From Mesorhizobium sp. M7A.F.Ca.US.006.01.1.1 (GTDB lineage Bacteria; Pseudomonadota; Alphaproteobacteria; Rhizobiales; Rhizobiaceae), in contig NZ_RZQL01000006.1 of NCBI RefSeq assembly GCF_003997935.1, positions 1 through 64,000 of the forward strand: a stretch of DNA of 64,000 bases, given 5' to 3'. Below are positions 26,926 to 35,329 of the stretch, piece after piece. A program made the position numbers and the translations under genes. Numbering within the stretch: the stretch's first letter is position 1; the number at the start of each line of letters is the position of its first letter. Below the pieces are notes generated by a model. That model was not told the origin of the DNA. It saw only the letters and a list, made by a program, of their open reading frames with translations, and did no database searches.

Positions 26926-29205
26926 ATGGCCAGGAAAACCGAGAACAGCGGTCCGTCCGTCAGCGCGCAGGAAGCGCTCGAATTCCACGCCATGGGGCGC
27001 CCCGGCAAGCTGGAGGTCGTCGCCACCAAGCCGATGGCGACGCAACGCGACCTCAGCCTCGCCTATTCGCCTGGCGTCGCGGTTCCTGTCCTGGCCATCG
27101 CCGAAGACCCCTCGCGCGCCTTCGACTACACGACGCGCGGCAACATGGTCGCCGTCATCTCCAACGGCACGGCCATCCTGGGCCTCGGCAACCTCGGCGC
27201 GCTGGCCTCCAAGCCGGTGATGGAGGGCAAGGCGGTGCTGTTCAAGCGCTTCGCCGATGTCGATTCCATCGATCTCGAGGTCGATACCGAGGACGCCGAC
27301 GAGTTCATCAACTGCGTGCGTTTCCTCGGGCCCTCTTTCGGCGGCATCAATCTCGAGGACATCAAGGCGCCGGAATGCTTCATCATCGAGCAGCGCCTGC
27401 GCGAATTGATGGACATCCCGGTCTTCCATGACGACCAGCACGGCACCGCGATCATCTCGGCCGCCGGCCTGATCAACGCGCTGGAGATCACCGGCCGCGA
27501 CATGAAGACCACGAAAATGGTCTGCAACGGCGCTGGCGCCGCCGGCATCGCCTGCATCGAGCTGATGAAGGCGATGGGTTTTGCGCCCGAAAACATCACC
27601 TTGTGCGACACCAAGGGCGTGGTTTTCCAAGGCCGCACCGAAGGCATGAACCAGTGGAAGTCGGCGCATGCAGTCAAGACCGAGGCACGCAGCCTCGCCG
27701 AGGCGCTCGACGGCGCCGACGTCTTCCTCGGCCTCTCCGCCAAGGGCGCGCTGACCACCGCCATGGTGCAGTCGATGGCCAAGAACCCGATCATCTTCGC
27801 CATGGCCAATCCCGACCCGGAAATCACGCCGGAGGAGGTCGCTGAAATCCGCACAGACGCCATCATGGCCACAGGGCGTTCTGATTATCCCAATCAGGTC
27901 AATAACGTGCTCGGCTTCCCCTATATCTTCCGCGGTGCGCTGGATGTCAGGGCAACCACCATCAATGACGACATGAAGATCGCCGCCGCCCAGGCGCTGG
28001 CGGCACTGGCGCGCCAGGACGTGCCAGACGACGTCGCCGCCGCCTATCAGGGCAACCGGCCGAAATTCGGCCCCAACTACATCATTCCGGTGCCGTTCGA
28101 TCCGCGCCTGATCTCGGCCATCCCGATTGCGGTCGCCAAGGCGGCGATGGATTCCGGCGTCGCCCGCAAGCCGATCCTCGATCTCGATCGTTACGCGCAG
28201 GAACTCTCCGCCCGCCGCGACCCGATCGCTTCGACCCTGCAGCGCATCTACGACCGCGTGCGCCGCCAGCCCAAGCGCATCGTCTTCGCCGAGGGCGAGG
28301 AGGAGCAGGTCATGCGGGCCGCCGTCTCCTATGTGAATCAGAAGCTCGGCACCGCCATCCTGCTCGGCCGCGACGACGTCATCAAGGAAAACGCCAAGCA
28401 CGCCGGCATCGACCTCAACAAGCAAGGCATCGAGATCATCAATGCAAGGCTGTCGCGCCGCAACGGCATCTACACCGACTATCTCTACGAGCGCATGCAG
28501 CGCAAAGGCTTCCTGTTCCGTGACTGCCAGCGGCTGATCAACAACGACCGCAACCACTTCGCAGCCTGCATGGTGGCGCTGGGCGACGCCGACGGCATCG
28601 TCACCGGCGTCACCCGCAACTATTCGACAGCACTCGACGACATCCGCCGCGTCATCGACGCCAAGCCCGGCCACCGCGTCATCGGTGTCTCGATCGTGCT
28701 GGCGCGGGGCAGGACCGTGCTTGTCGCCGATACCGCCGTGCACGATATGCCCAATGCCGAGCAGATCGCCGACATCGCCGAGGAGGCCGCAGGCTTTGCC
28801 CGCCGCATGGGCTACGAGCCACGGCTCGCCATGCTCGCCTATTCCACCTTCGGCCATCCACAGGGCGAACGCTCCGAACGCGTCCAGGAAGCGGTGCGCA
28901 TTCTCGACAAGCGTCGTGTCGATTTCGAATATGACGGCGAAATGGCCGCCGACGTCGCCCTCAACGCGCGGGCCATGGCGCAATATCCCTTCATCCGTCT
29001 GACCGGCCCGGCCAATGTGCTGATCATGCCGGCGTTCCACTCGGCCTCGATCTCGACCAAGATGCTGCAGGAACTCGGCGGCTCGACGGTCATCGGTCCG
29101 CTGCTGGTCGGCCTGAACAAGCCGGTTCAGATTGTTTCGCTGAACGCCAAGGACAGCGATATCGTCAACATGGCGGCGATCGCGGCCTACACGGCGGGGA
29201 CTTGA
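26926..29205 (+). CDS. maeB: NADP-dependent malic enzyme with phosphotransacetylase-like domain
   Basis: This 759-residue protein is the long malic enzyme: N-terminal malic domain (HDDQHGTAIISAAG, with dinucleotide motif GAGAAGIACIE) and a C-terminal third similar to phosphotransacetylase (from about 440, KRIVFAEGEEEQVMRAA). It converts malate to pyruvate and CO2 with NAD(P)+. In rhizobia these fusion enzymes (dme/tme) link C4-dicarboxylate use to the TCA cycle. The PTA part is usually regulatory rather than catalytic. Confidence 0.93.
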   Translation: MARKTENSGPSVSAQEALEFHAMGRPGKLEVVATKPMATQRDLSLAYSPGVAVPVLAIAEDPSRAFDYTTRGNMVAVISNGTAILGLGNLGALASKPVMEGKAVLFKRFADVDSIDLEVDTEDADEFINCVRFLGPSFGGINLEDIKAPECFIIEQRLRELMDIPVFHDDQHGTAIISAAGLINALEITGRDMKTTKMVCNGAGAAGIACIELMKAMGFAPENITLCDTKGVVFQGRTEGMNQWKSAHAVKTEARSLAEALDGADVFLGLSAKGALTTAMVQSMAKNPIIFAMANPDPEITPEEVAEIRTDAIMATGRSDYPNQVNNVLGFPYIFRGALDVRATTINDDMKIAAAQALAALARQDVPDDVAAAYQGNRPKFGPNYIIPVPFDPRLISAIPIAVAKAAMDSGVARKPILDLDRYAQELSARRDPIASTLQRIYDRVRRQPKRIVFAEGEEEQVMRAAVSYVNQKLGTAILLGRDDVIKENAKHAGIDLNKQGIEIINARLSRRNGIYTDYLYERMQRKGFLFRDCQRLINNDRNHFAACMVALGDADGIVTGVTRNYSTALDDIRRVIDAKPGHRVIGVSIVLARGRTVLVADTAVHDMPNAEQIADIAEEAAGFARRMGYEPRLAMLAYSTFGHPQGERSERVQEAVRILDKRRVDFEYDGEMAADVALNARAMAQYPFIRLTGPANVLIMPAFHSASISTKMLQELGGSTVIGPLLVGLNKPVQIVSLNAKDSDIVNMAAIAAYTAGT

Positions 29206-29238
29206 GGGGGGAGCCCTAGCGGTGAGTCCGCGAGGCGT

Positions 29239-29940
29239 TCAGCCGGGCGCGAACACGCGCGCGGCCTCGACGACCTCGTCGACCTGATCCTGGCGCAGCA
29301 TGTCGATCGGGACGCGACCGTCGAGCTGCGCCGAGGGACGCGTCAGCCACAGCCATGCGAGCCTTGGATTGGTGATCAGCGACAGCACGTCGCGAATGCC
29401 TGCAACCGGCCGGCCGTCGACGAACTGCGCCAGCGGGAAGACATGTTTGCGGCCGCCCTTGCGCAAGGCGATGACCTCACCCCGCCGCTGCCAGCGGTGC
29501 AGGGTCGAGCGGGCGATGCGCAAATGCTCTTCCAGATAGGTTGAGCCGGCGACGCGGCCCGCCCAGTCCTCGATCAGCATCGATTCGAGATCGTCGGACT
29601 TTGGTTGCGAAGGAGGCTCGACATCGGCCAACGGGGTCGTCGGCGGATTTGTCACGCCGGCAATACCGGCTTCGCTGCGGCGCGCGGCTTCCGCCGCCAG
29701 CGCGCGCACGAATTTCGAGGCCAGGCCGGGCAGGTCGGCATGGATGGCGTCGATGGCGCGCTGGTACTTCGGCGACAGCAAGGTGACGGCGGACGCTATG
29801 CTGCCGGCGATCTTGCCGACCGAGACCATGGTGGGCTTGTTGATGGCCTCGTCATAGTGGGCAAGCGCGCGTTCGACGTCCTCCGCGACCATCTCCGCGA
29901 AGTCGCCCTGCTTGAGGCCCTGGATCTGAAATCTGTTCAT
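29239..29940 (-). CDS. Orphan MbcA/ParS/Xre antitoxin-like protein
   Basis: The protein has 233 residues. The middle contains a helix-turn-helix-like stretch (LEEHLRIARSTLHRWQRRGEV) followed by RKGGRKHVFPLAQF. The C terminus (NPRLAWLWLTRPSAQLDGRV, then PIDMLRQDQVDEVVEAA) resembles the MbcA/ParS/Xre toxin-binding domain, in which 'L..P...LDGR.P...L' is conserved. No RES-domain toxin gene is adjacent, so it is an orphan or works as a regulator. The N-terminal 100 residues are unassigned. Confidence 0.65.
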   Translation of the reverse strand: MNRFQIQGLKQGDFAEMVAEDVERALAHYDEAINKPTMVSVGKIAGSIASAVTLLSPKYQRAIDAIHADLPGLASKFVRALAAEAARRSEAGIAGVTNPPTTPLADVEPPSQPKSDDLESMLIEDWAGRVAGSTYLEEHLRIARSTLHRWQRRGEVIALRKGGRKHVFPLAQFVDGRPVAGIRDVLSLITNPRLAWLWLTRPSAQLDGRVPIDMLRQDQVDEVVEAARVFAPG

Positions 29941-30107
29941 GCATCTGTCTTCTGGCCGCGCGCTCCCCCTCAGCTGCGGCCGATTGTTGAATTTCTAGTG
30001 CGGAAAACGGAAATCGCGGCGGCAACGAATCCGGGCGCACCGAAATGTCAGTCGCGGGACGCCCAGATTGCGTGTAGGTGCGATGTGTGACAACAGCGCG
30101 ACGGTGA

Positions 30108-30190
30108 GAAGCGGTCCGCGCAGCGGACGAAAAGCCAATTGCTTGGCTTTTCGAGCTTCGAACGCCCTGAGCCTGCGAAGGGCAGCGGCG
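30108..30190. repeat. Nested intergenic palindromes (REP/BIME-like)
   Basis: GTCCGC-GCA-GCGGAC (30114-30128) runs directly into the perfect 10-bp dyad CGAAAAGCCA-ATTGCT-TGGCTTTTCG (30128-30153). Another imperfect dyad follows with CTTCGAACGCCC and GCGAAGGGC. There is no gene here, between two leftward genes. It looks like an interspersed palindromic element. Confidence 0.65.
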
Positions 30191-30227
30191 CGACCGGCCG
30201 CCTACGGCACAAGCGCCGGGCTTAAGG

Positions 30228-31220
30228 TTACAGCAACCCCGCCTGCTCAGCCTCGCGGCGCAGATTCTGCCGTGGCCTGGGGCCGATCTGCTGGATCACC
30301 AATCCGGCCGCCAGTGAGCCAAGGTCGCCGCAGGTCTGCAGGTCGCGGCCTTGCGTGTAGCCATGCAGGAAGCCGGCGGCATAGAGATCGCCGGCGCCTG
30401 TCGTATCGACCAGTTCCTTGATGGCGGTCGCCTTGATCACCACCGTCTCGTCGCCGCGCACGATGACGGAGCCTTTTTCCGAGCGGGTCACGGCGGCGAT
30501 CCTGCAATCCTTGCGGATCTGCGCCAGCGCCTCGTCGAATGACGATGTCTGGTAGAGCGACTTGATCTCGTGGCTGTTGGCAAAGACGATATCGACCGTG
30601 CCCGAGCGCATCAGGTCGAGGAATTCGTCGCGGTAGCGGTCGACGCAGAACGAATCCGACAGCGTCATCGACACTTCGCGGCCTGCCGCGTGCGCCAGCT
30701 TCGCCGTCTGGCGGATTGCCTCCTTGGCGCGCGGCGGGTCCCACAGATAGCCTTCGAAATAGGTGACCTTGGCGCCAGACGCCTTGTCCGCTTCGACATC
30801 CTCAGGGCCAAGCTCGACGCAGGCGCCGAGATAGGTGTTCATCGAGCGCTCGCCGTCGGGCGTGACGAAGATCATCGAGCGCGCCGTCGGCGGCTCGCCC
30901 TTGAGCGGCGTGGTGTCGAAGGCGACGCCCTGCGCGTGGATGTCGTGGGCGTAGATTTCGCCCAGCGCATCGTTGGAGACCTTGCCGAAGAAGGCCGCGC
31001 GGCCGCCAAAGCTGGCGACACCGGCCGCCGTGTTGCCGGCGCTGCCGCCGGACGCTTCGATCGCCGGGCCCATGCGGCTGTAGAGCAGTTCGGCGCGTTG
31101 TGTGTCGATGAGGTTCATCGCGCCCTTGATGATGCCGTTGGTCTCGAGGAATTCCTCGTCGCACTGGGCGATGATGTCGACAATGGCATTGCCGATGCAA
31201 AGCACGTCATAATCCGGCAT
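30228..31220 (-). CDS. PfkB-family carbohydrate/adenosine kinase
   Basis: The product is 330 residues from the ATG at 31220 (MPDYDVLCIGNAIVDI). The PfkB signatures are present: GGSAGNTAAGVASFGG near the N terminus and DTTGAGDLYAAGF near the C terminus with the catalytic Asp and anion hole. Alphaproteobacterial members of this length are usually annotated as adenosine kinase; ribokinase-like activity is the alternative. It is the last clearly core gene before the lower-GC region. Confidence 0.88.
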   Translation of the reverse strand: MPDYDVLCIGNAIVDIIAQCDEEFLETNGIIKGAMNLIDTQRAELLYSRMGPAIEASGGSAGNTAAGVASFGGRAAFFGKVSNDALGEIYAHDIHAQGVAFDTTPLKGEPPTARSMIFVTPDGERSMNTYLGACVELGPEDVEADKASGAKVTYFEGYLWDPPRAKEAIRQTAKLAHAAGREVSMTLSDSFCVDRYRDEFLDLMRSGTVDIVFANSHEIKSLYQTSSFDEALAQIRKDCRIAAVTRSEKGSVIVRGDETVVIKATAIKELVDTTGAGDLYAAGFLHGYTQGRDLQTCGDLGSLAAGLVIQQIGPRPRQNLRREAEQAGLL

Positions 31221-31320
31221 CAAAATCTCCGCCAAAACCCGAGCCGGCTTCTTGCCACGCCGGCCGGGCGTGGTCTCGCGAGTTGAAATGGGTTGCCGCA
31301 TGCGCTTGATCCAGCCGCCC

Positions 31321-32496
31321 TCACGCAGCTGCCGGTCCGGCTTCACGCAGCAAATCGTCAGCTTTGTCCGTCTTCTCCCAAGTGAACTCAGGCTCTTCAC
31401 GCCCGAAGTGTCCGTATGTCGCCGTCTTGCGGTATATCGGCCGTAAGAGATCAAGCATCTTGATGATGCCTTTCGGTCGGAGATTGAAAACCTCGAGAAC
31501 AAGGCGCTCGATCCTTTTTTCCTCGATCCTTGCGGTTCCGAAGGTATTGACCATGACAGAAACCGGACTGGCCACGCCGATCGCGTAGGCAAGCTGAACC
31601 TCGCAGACCTCCGCAAGGCCGCTGGCAACGATGTTCTTCGCGACATACCGGGCGGCATAGGCCGCCGAGCGGTCAACCTTGGATGGGTCCTTGCCCGAAA
31701 AGGCACCGCCGCCGTGACGCCCGGTCCCACCGTAGGAATCGACGATGATCTTCCGTCCTGTGAGGCCGCAGTCGCCGGCAGGCCCACCGACCACGAACCG
31801 CCCTGTTGGGTTGACCAGAAATCTGATCCCCGAAGTATCCAGGTGGGCCGGCAGGACCGGTTTTATGATCTCCTCAATGACGCCTTCGCGGACCGTGGCT
31901 TGTGAGACCGCTTCGTCATGCTGCGTTGACAGGACTATGGTATCCAGCGCCACCGGGCGGAGCCCTTCGTAGCGTACCGACACTTGAGATTTCACGTCCG
32001 GACGCAGCCAGCCAAGCTGTCCCGCTTTCCGGACCTCGGCCTGTCTTTTCGTCAAATGGTGAGCGAGTTGGATCGGCAGGGGCATCAATGTATCCGTCTC
32101 GTTGCATGCGAATCCAAACATGATGCCCTGATCCCCTGCCCCTTGCCCGAGATCCTGCCCTCGTCCTTCATCAACGCCCTGGCTTATGTCGGGCGACTGC
32201 TCGGTGAGGGCCAGAACGACGGCGCAACGTCGACCATCAAAGCCAATCGCATCATCGTCGTAGCCAATATCGAGTATCGTATCGCGGGCGACTTGGCTGT
32301 AATCGATGTGGGCATGGCTGGTGATCTCGCCAGCCACAACGACCATCCCCGTCTTCACCAACACTTCACAGGCGACGCGCGCCTTCGGATCGGTGCGCAG
32401 GACCGCATCGAGAATGGCATCGGAGATGTTGTCTGCCATCTTATCGGGGTGTCCCGCGCCGACGGATTCGGAAGAGAACACGAACTGCCTGGTCAT
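31321..32496 (-). CDS. metK: S-adenosylmethionine synthetase (probable second copy)
   Basis: The 391-residue complete enzyme makes SAM from methionine and ATP. Signatures: [20 protein letters not shown] at the N terminus, [10 protein letters not shown] (ATP site) and [16 protein letters not shown]. Codon use is less GC-biased than in the core genes to its left. The position beside the type III cluster suggests an accessory paralogue; whether a housekeeping metK exists elsewhere cannot be seen. It is last in a leftward operon after the regulator and glyA. Confidence 0.93.
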   Translation of the reverse strand: MTRQFVFSSESVGAGHPDKMADNISDAILDAVLRTDPKARVACEVLVKTGMVVVAGEITSHAHIDYSQVARDTILDIGYDDDAIGFDGRRCAVVLALTEQSPDISQGVDEGRGQDLGQGAGDQGIMFGFACNETDTLMPLPIQLAHHLTKRQAEVRKAGQLGWLRPDVKSQVSVRYEGLRPVALDTIVLSTQHDEAVSQATVREGVIEEIIKPVLPAHLDTSGIRFLVNPTGRFVVGGPAGDCGLTGRKIIVDSYGGTGRHGGGAFSGKDPSKVDRSAAYAARYVAKNIVASGLAEVCEVQLAYAIGVASPVSVMVNTFGTARIEEKRIERLVLEVFNLRPKGIIKMLDLLRPIYRKTATYGHFGREEPEFTWEKTDKADDLLREAGPAAA

Positions 32497-32553
32497 AAAA
32501 ATGCCCTCGCTTCAAGTGCTGGAGTTAGTGAGGAGTTTCTGGATTGGGGTGGC

Positions 32554-33891
32554 TTATCGGTCGGGGATGCCGGGAACATCGAACGCAGTGCAGAAGTCGG
32601 CAACGTCTCTTCGTACGCTCGCATGAACTTCCTGGTCATCGGGCTGGCGGCAGACCGAGTCGATGAAAGCGGCGATCTGCACCATCTCCGTTTCGCGCAT
32701 GCCCATGGACGTCACCGCTGGTGTCCCTAAGCGGATGCCGCTTGTCAGCGCCGGATGCCGCCGGTCGCCCGGGACCATATTGAAATTCGCAATGATGCCT
32801 GCACGCGATAAGCGCTCCGCATAGGCTTTGCCTGACAGCGACCGGTCCCGAAGATCAAGGATCAGCATGTGATTGTCAGTGCCCCCGGTGACGAGTTCAT
32901 AACCTCGCTCCAGAAGTGCCTGGGCCAGAGCCTTGGCGTTGTGGACGATCTGCTGACCGTAGACACGAAAGGACGAGTTCGCTGCTTCCTGCAAAGCGAC
33001 GGCAAGCGCGGCGATAGTATTCATATGCGGTCCGCCTTGCAGAAGAGGGAACACGGCGCGGTCTATACGTTTGGCCAGATTGTGTTTGCTCTTCGGATGA
33101 TGGAGGGGCTGATAACGGTCTTCATTCCTTGATAAAATGAAGCCACCCCGGGGACCGCGGATCGACTTGTGAGAGGTGCTGGTGACCACATCGCAATGGG
33201 ACACGGGGTTCGGATGCACTCCTGCGACAACCAGGCCGCAGATGTGGGCGATGTCAGCCACCAGATACGAGTTCACCTCCGAAGCAATTTCGGCCATTGC
33301 CGCGTAGTCAAAAATACGCGGATAAGCAGTTCCGCCGACCCAAATTAGCTTCGGGCGTTCCCGCTTGGCGGTCTCGCGCAAGTGGTCATAGTCAATTTGC
33401 TGTGTCTTTTCGTGCAGCCTGTACGGGACGCGCTGATAATCGCTGCCGGAAAAATTGACGGACCAACCGTGAGTCAGATGGCCGCCTTCGGGTAAAGGCA
33501 AGCCCATGACTTTGTCACGGGGGCTCAAAAGCGCGCGATAGACAGCCTGGTTGGCTGGCGAGCCTGAATAAGGCTGGACGTTGGCATGTTCACTGCCAAA
33601 TAGCGCTTTCAGGCGCTCGATCGCGAGGGTCTCAAGCTCATCGACGATCTCGTTTCCGGCGTAGTAGCGCGCACCGGGGTATCCCTCGGCATACTTGTTG
33701 GTGAAAATCGACCCGGTCGCTTCCAACACCGCCGAGGAGGCAAAGTTCTCGGAGGCGATCAGTTTGAGAGTTGTCCGCTCCTGACGCTCCTGTCTTAGAA
33801 GCAGTTCGTGAACGCGGGAGTCGACGGCGGCTAAGTGAGGCCGCCCGTAAGTGTCGGGCTGCGCGATGGCGCCGCCGGCGGAGTTATCCAT
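32554..33891 (-). CDS. glyA: Serine hydroxymethyltransferase (probable second copy)
   Basis: This 445-residue PLP enzyme converts serine and tetrahydrofolate to glycine and methylene-THF. The PLP lysine lies in VVTSTSHKSIRGPRGGF, and YAEGYPGARYYAGNE is the substrate-site signature. It is slightly longer than usual at the N terminus. It lies 57 bp upstream of metK and 37 bp downstream of the ArsR-type regulator. Together the pair would feed one-carbon units into the SAM cycle. Confidence 0.94.
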   Translation of the reverse strand: MDNSAGGAIAQPDTYGRPHLAAVDSRVHELLLRQERQERTTLKLIASENFASSAVLEATGSIFTNKYAEGYPGARYYAGNEIVDELETLAIERLKALFGSEHANVQPYSGSPANQAVYRALLSPRDKVMGLPLPEGGHLTHGWSVNFSGSDYQRVPYRLHEKTQQIDYDHLRETAKRERPKLIWVGGTAYPRIFDYAAMAEIASEVNSYLVADIAHICGLVVAGVHPNPVSHCDVVTSTSHKSIRGPRGGFILSRNEDRYQPLHHPKSKHNLAKRIDRAVFPLLQGGPHMNTIAALAVALQEAANSSFRVYGQQIVHNAKALAQALLERGYELVTGGTDNHMLILDLRDRSLSGKAYAERLSRAGIIANFNMVPGDRRHPALTSGIRLGTPAVTSMGMRETEMVQIAAFIDSVCRQPDDQEVHASVRRDVADFCTAFDVPGIPDR

Positions 33892-33928
33892 GGTAGTCGC
33901 GCTCCATTTGGACTGATCTATTTCACGA

Positions 33929-34273
33929 TCAAGCAGGCGGTCCCTTCAACCGCGCGTCTTGTATTGCTTCCAGGCGTTGTAGGTCTCTTTTATGATGGCC
34001 ATCATCGTGGGGCAGGAGATCGACCACCAATTGAGCCAGCTCGCCATCCTTGCCTCCTGCTTGCATATGGTACGAAGACTGCGGACGTTGTTCGTTGCAG
34101 CAAAGAAAGTTGGCTCTGACCAGCCGCCGAACGTGGCGTCGAACCTGCTCGCGAGGCAGACCGGTAATATCGGCCAGCTCGCCGACGGTTAGATCCGCAT
34201 GCGCGCAAAGGCCCAGGATTCGAAGGCGATCAAGATGCGCTGCCGTCCTTAGGCGATTTACCAGTGTCAACAT
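33929..34273 (-). CDS. ArsR-type HTH regulator, SahR-like but lacking the methyltransferase domain
   Basis: The 114-residue protein has a winged helix (RLRILGLCAHADLTVGELAD, then ITGLPREQVRRHVRRL). The segment after it (DDGHHKRDLQRLEAIQDAR) resembles the linker of alphaproteobacterial ArsR-SAM-methyltransferase fusions, but the protein stops there. ArsR proteins of the SahR type repress SAM-cycle genes in response to S-adenosylhomocysteine. Its place at the head of a glyA-metK operon supports such a role. The missing effector domain is odd and may change its ligand response. Confidence 0.7.
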   Translation of the reverse strand: MLTLVNRLRTAAHLDRLRILGLCAHADLTVGELADITGLPREQVRRHVRRLVRANFLCCNEQRPQSSYHMQAGGKDGELAQLVVDLLPHDDGHHKRDLQRLEAIQDARLKGPPA

Positions 34274-35329
34274 TGGTTAGCATCAACCCGGACGGGATGC
34301 AGCAAGCCGCTAGCCCTTCTATCCCCATCAATCCGCATGAGACCTCTCTCGTCATTTGCTGTAAATCCGCTGGTATGGATGCTAATGGAAGATAGATCAC
34401 AGTCCTTTCTACGACTAAGACGCCAGATATTGGGGCTAATGTACCACCTGACAGGAGACTACACTCACGAACATTATGTGAATTTTTTTTAACGTTGCTG
34501 AGAATCAAGGGGGAGGTTTGGCGAATGTCTCGCCGTCGACTGTCGAATCCTGCCCGACGGGATTATAGGGTGCGTAGCCTGCTTGTCCTTTCCACATGAC
34601 CAGCGACGATGGGGCGAAGGCGGCAGACATAGCTCTGGAGCATGCTGCGGTATCTTTGGCCTGAAGCCGAGGAAGGCGGACCGTGGCTTCCGCGCCGCTG
34701 CCGGGAGCCCGCGAACAGGCCAAGTGGATCAGCCGGGTGTTGCCGTCATAGAGCGTGAGACCCAAAGCTGGCCAGCCGCGCCCTGAGGCTGACGCACCGC
34801 TCAGCGTCCACCTTGCTCTCGAAGCCCATCGGCATAGCGCCGATAACGACTTGACCGCGTGCGTGTCGACGAGCGATCGGTGAGCGCAAGGATCGAGGGT
34901 GCAGTGCAGGATAATGCTGTTTTAAATCAGCGCTGTTTTCAGCCGACTGCCTTGAGCGTGGCACGAGGATATAGGCCCAAGGCAGGAGATCATCGTCTGC
35001 TGTTCGGGAGGCCGCCCTGGGCGCGCGACAGCCGTTCCTTCGGCTGCGCCGCTCCGCCACCATCCGCGCCGTGCCTTCCGGAGACCATTCCCGCTACCGG
35101 CCGGCGCCCGTGAAAACCTCGACCCGGCGCACCGGCTCGAGATGGCTGGGCTCAGCGTAACTCTGAAGTCGTCATATACCGAAGTCTTCACAGACTTCGG
35201 ACATCCCCCTCACAGTCCGATCCAGATGGCGTCAGGAACACCGCTTGCGTTGATGCGGATGAACCCCTGCTTGTGCCACAATGACCCTTATGTCAGCGCG
35301 CGAGCCAAAGCTTCCGCGCAAGGCGACGG
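34274..35329. other. Gene-poor junction between the glyA-metK operon and the T3SS cluster
   Basis: About 1 kb with no intact gene. It starts AT-rich (34440-34500), contains a decayed reverse-transcriptase-like piece (34620-34870, minus) and a perfect dyad CCGAAGTC-TTCACA-GACTTCGG at about 35178-35200. The rest shows no recognisable coding. Confidence 0.6.
34620..34870 (-). pseudogene. Possible remnant of a group II intron reverse transcriptase
   Basis: In two minus-strand frames the conserved stretch of intron-encoded reverse transcriptases can be followed: MGFESKVDAERC...LRARLASFG, then after a shift GLTLYDGNTRLIHL, then in a third frame AFLGFRP. In intact proteins these are the 'DAERF..LRERLAKFGL.LHPDKTRLI' and 'FLGF' blocks. 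The YADD box is not visible. The call rests on a short degraded match. Confidence 0.4.

Noticed and set aside
26887-29040. 717-codon leftward frame opposite maeB
   Set aside because: Antisense shadow rich in Asp, Gly, His and Val; maeB motifs are all on the plus strand.
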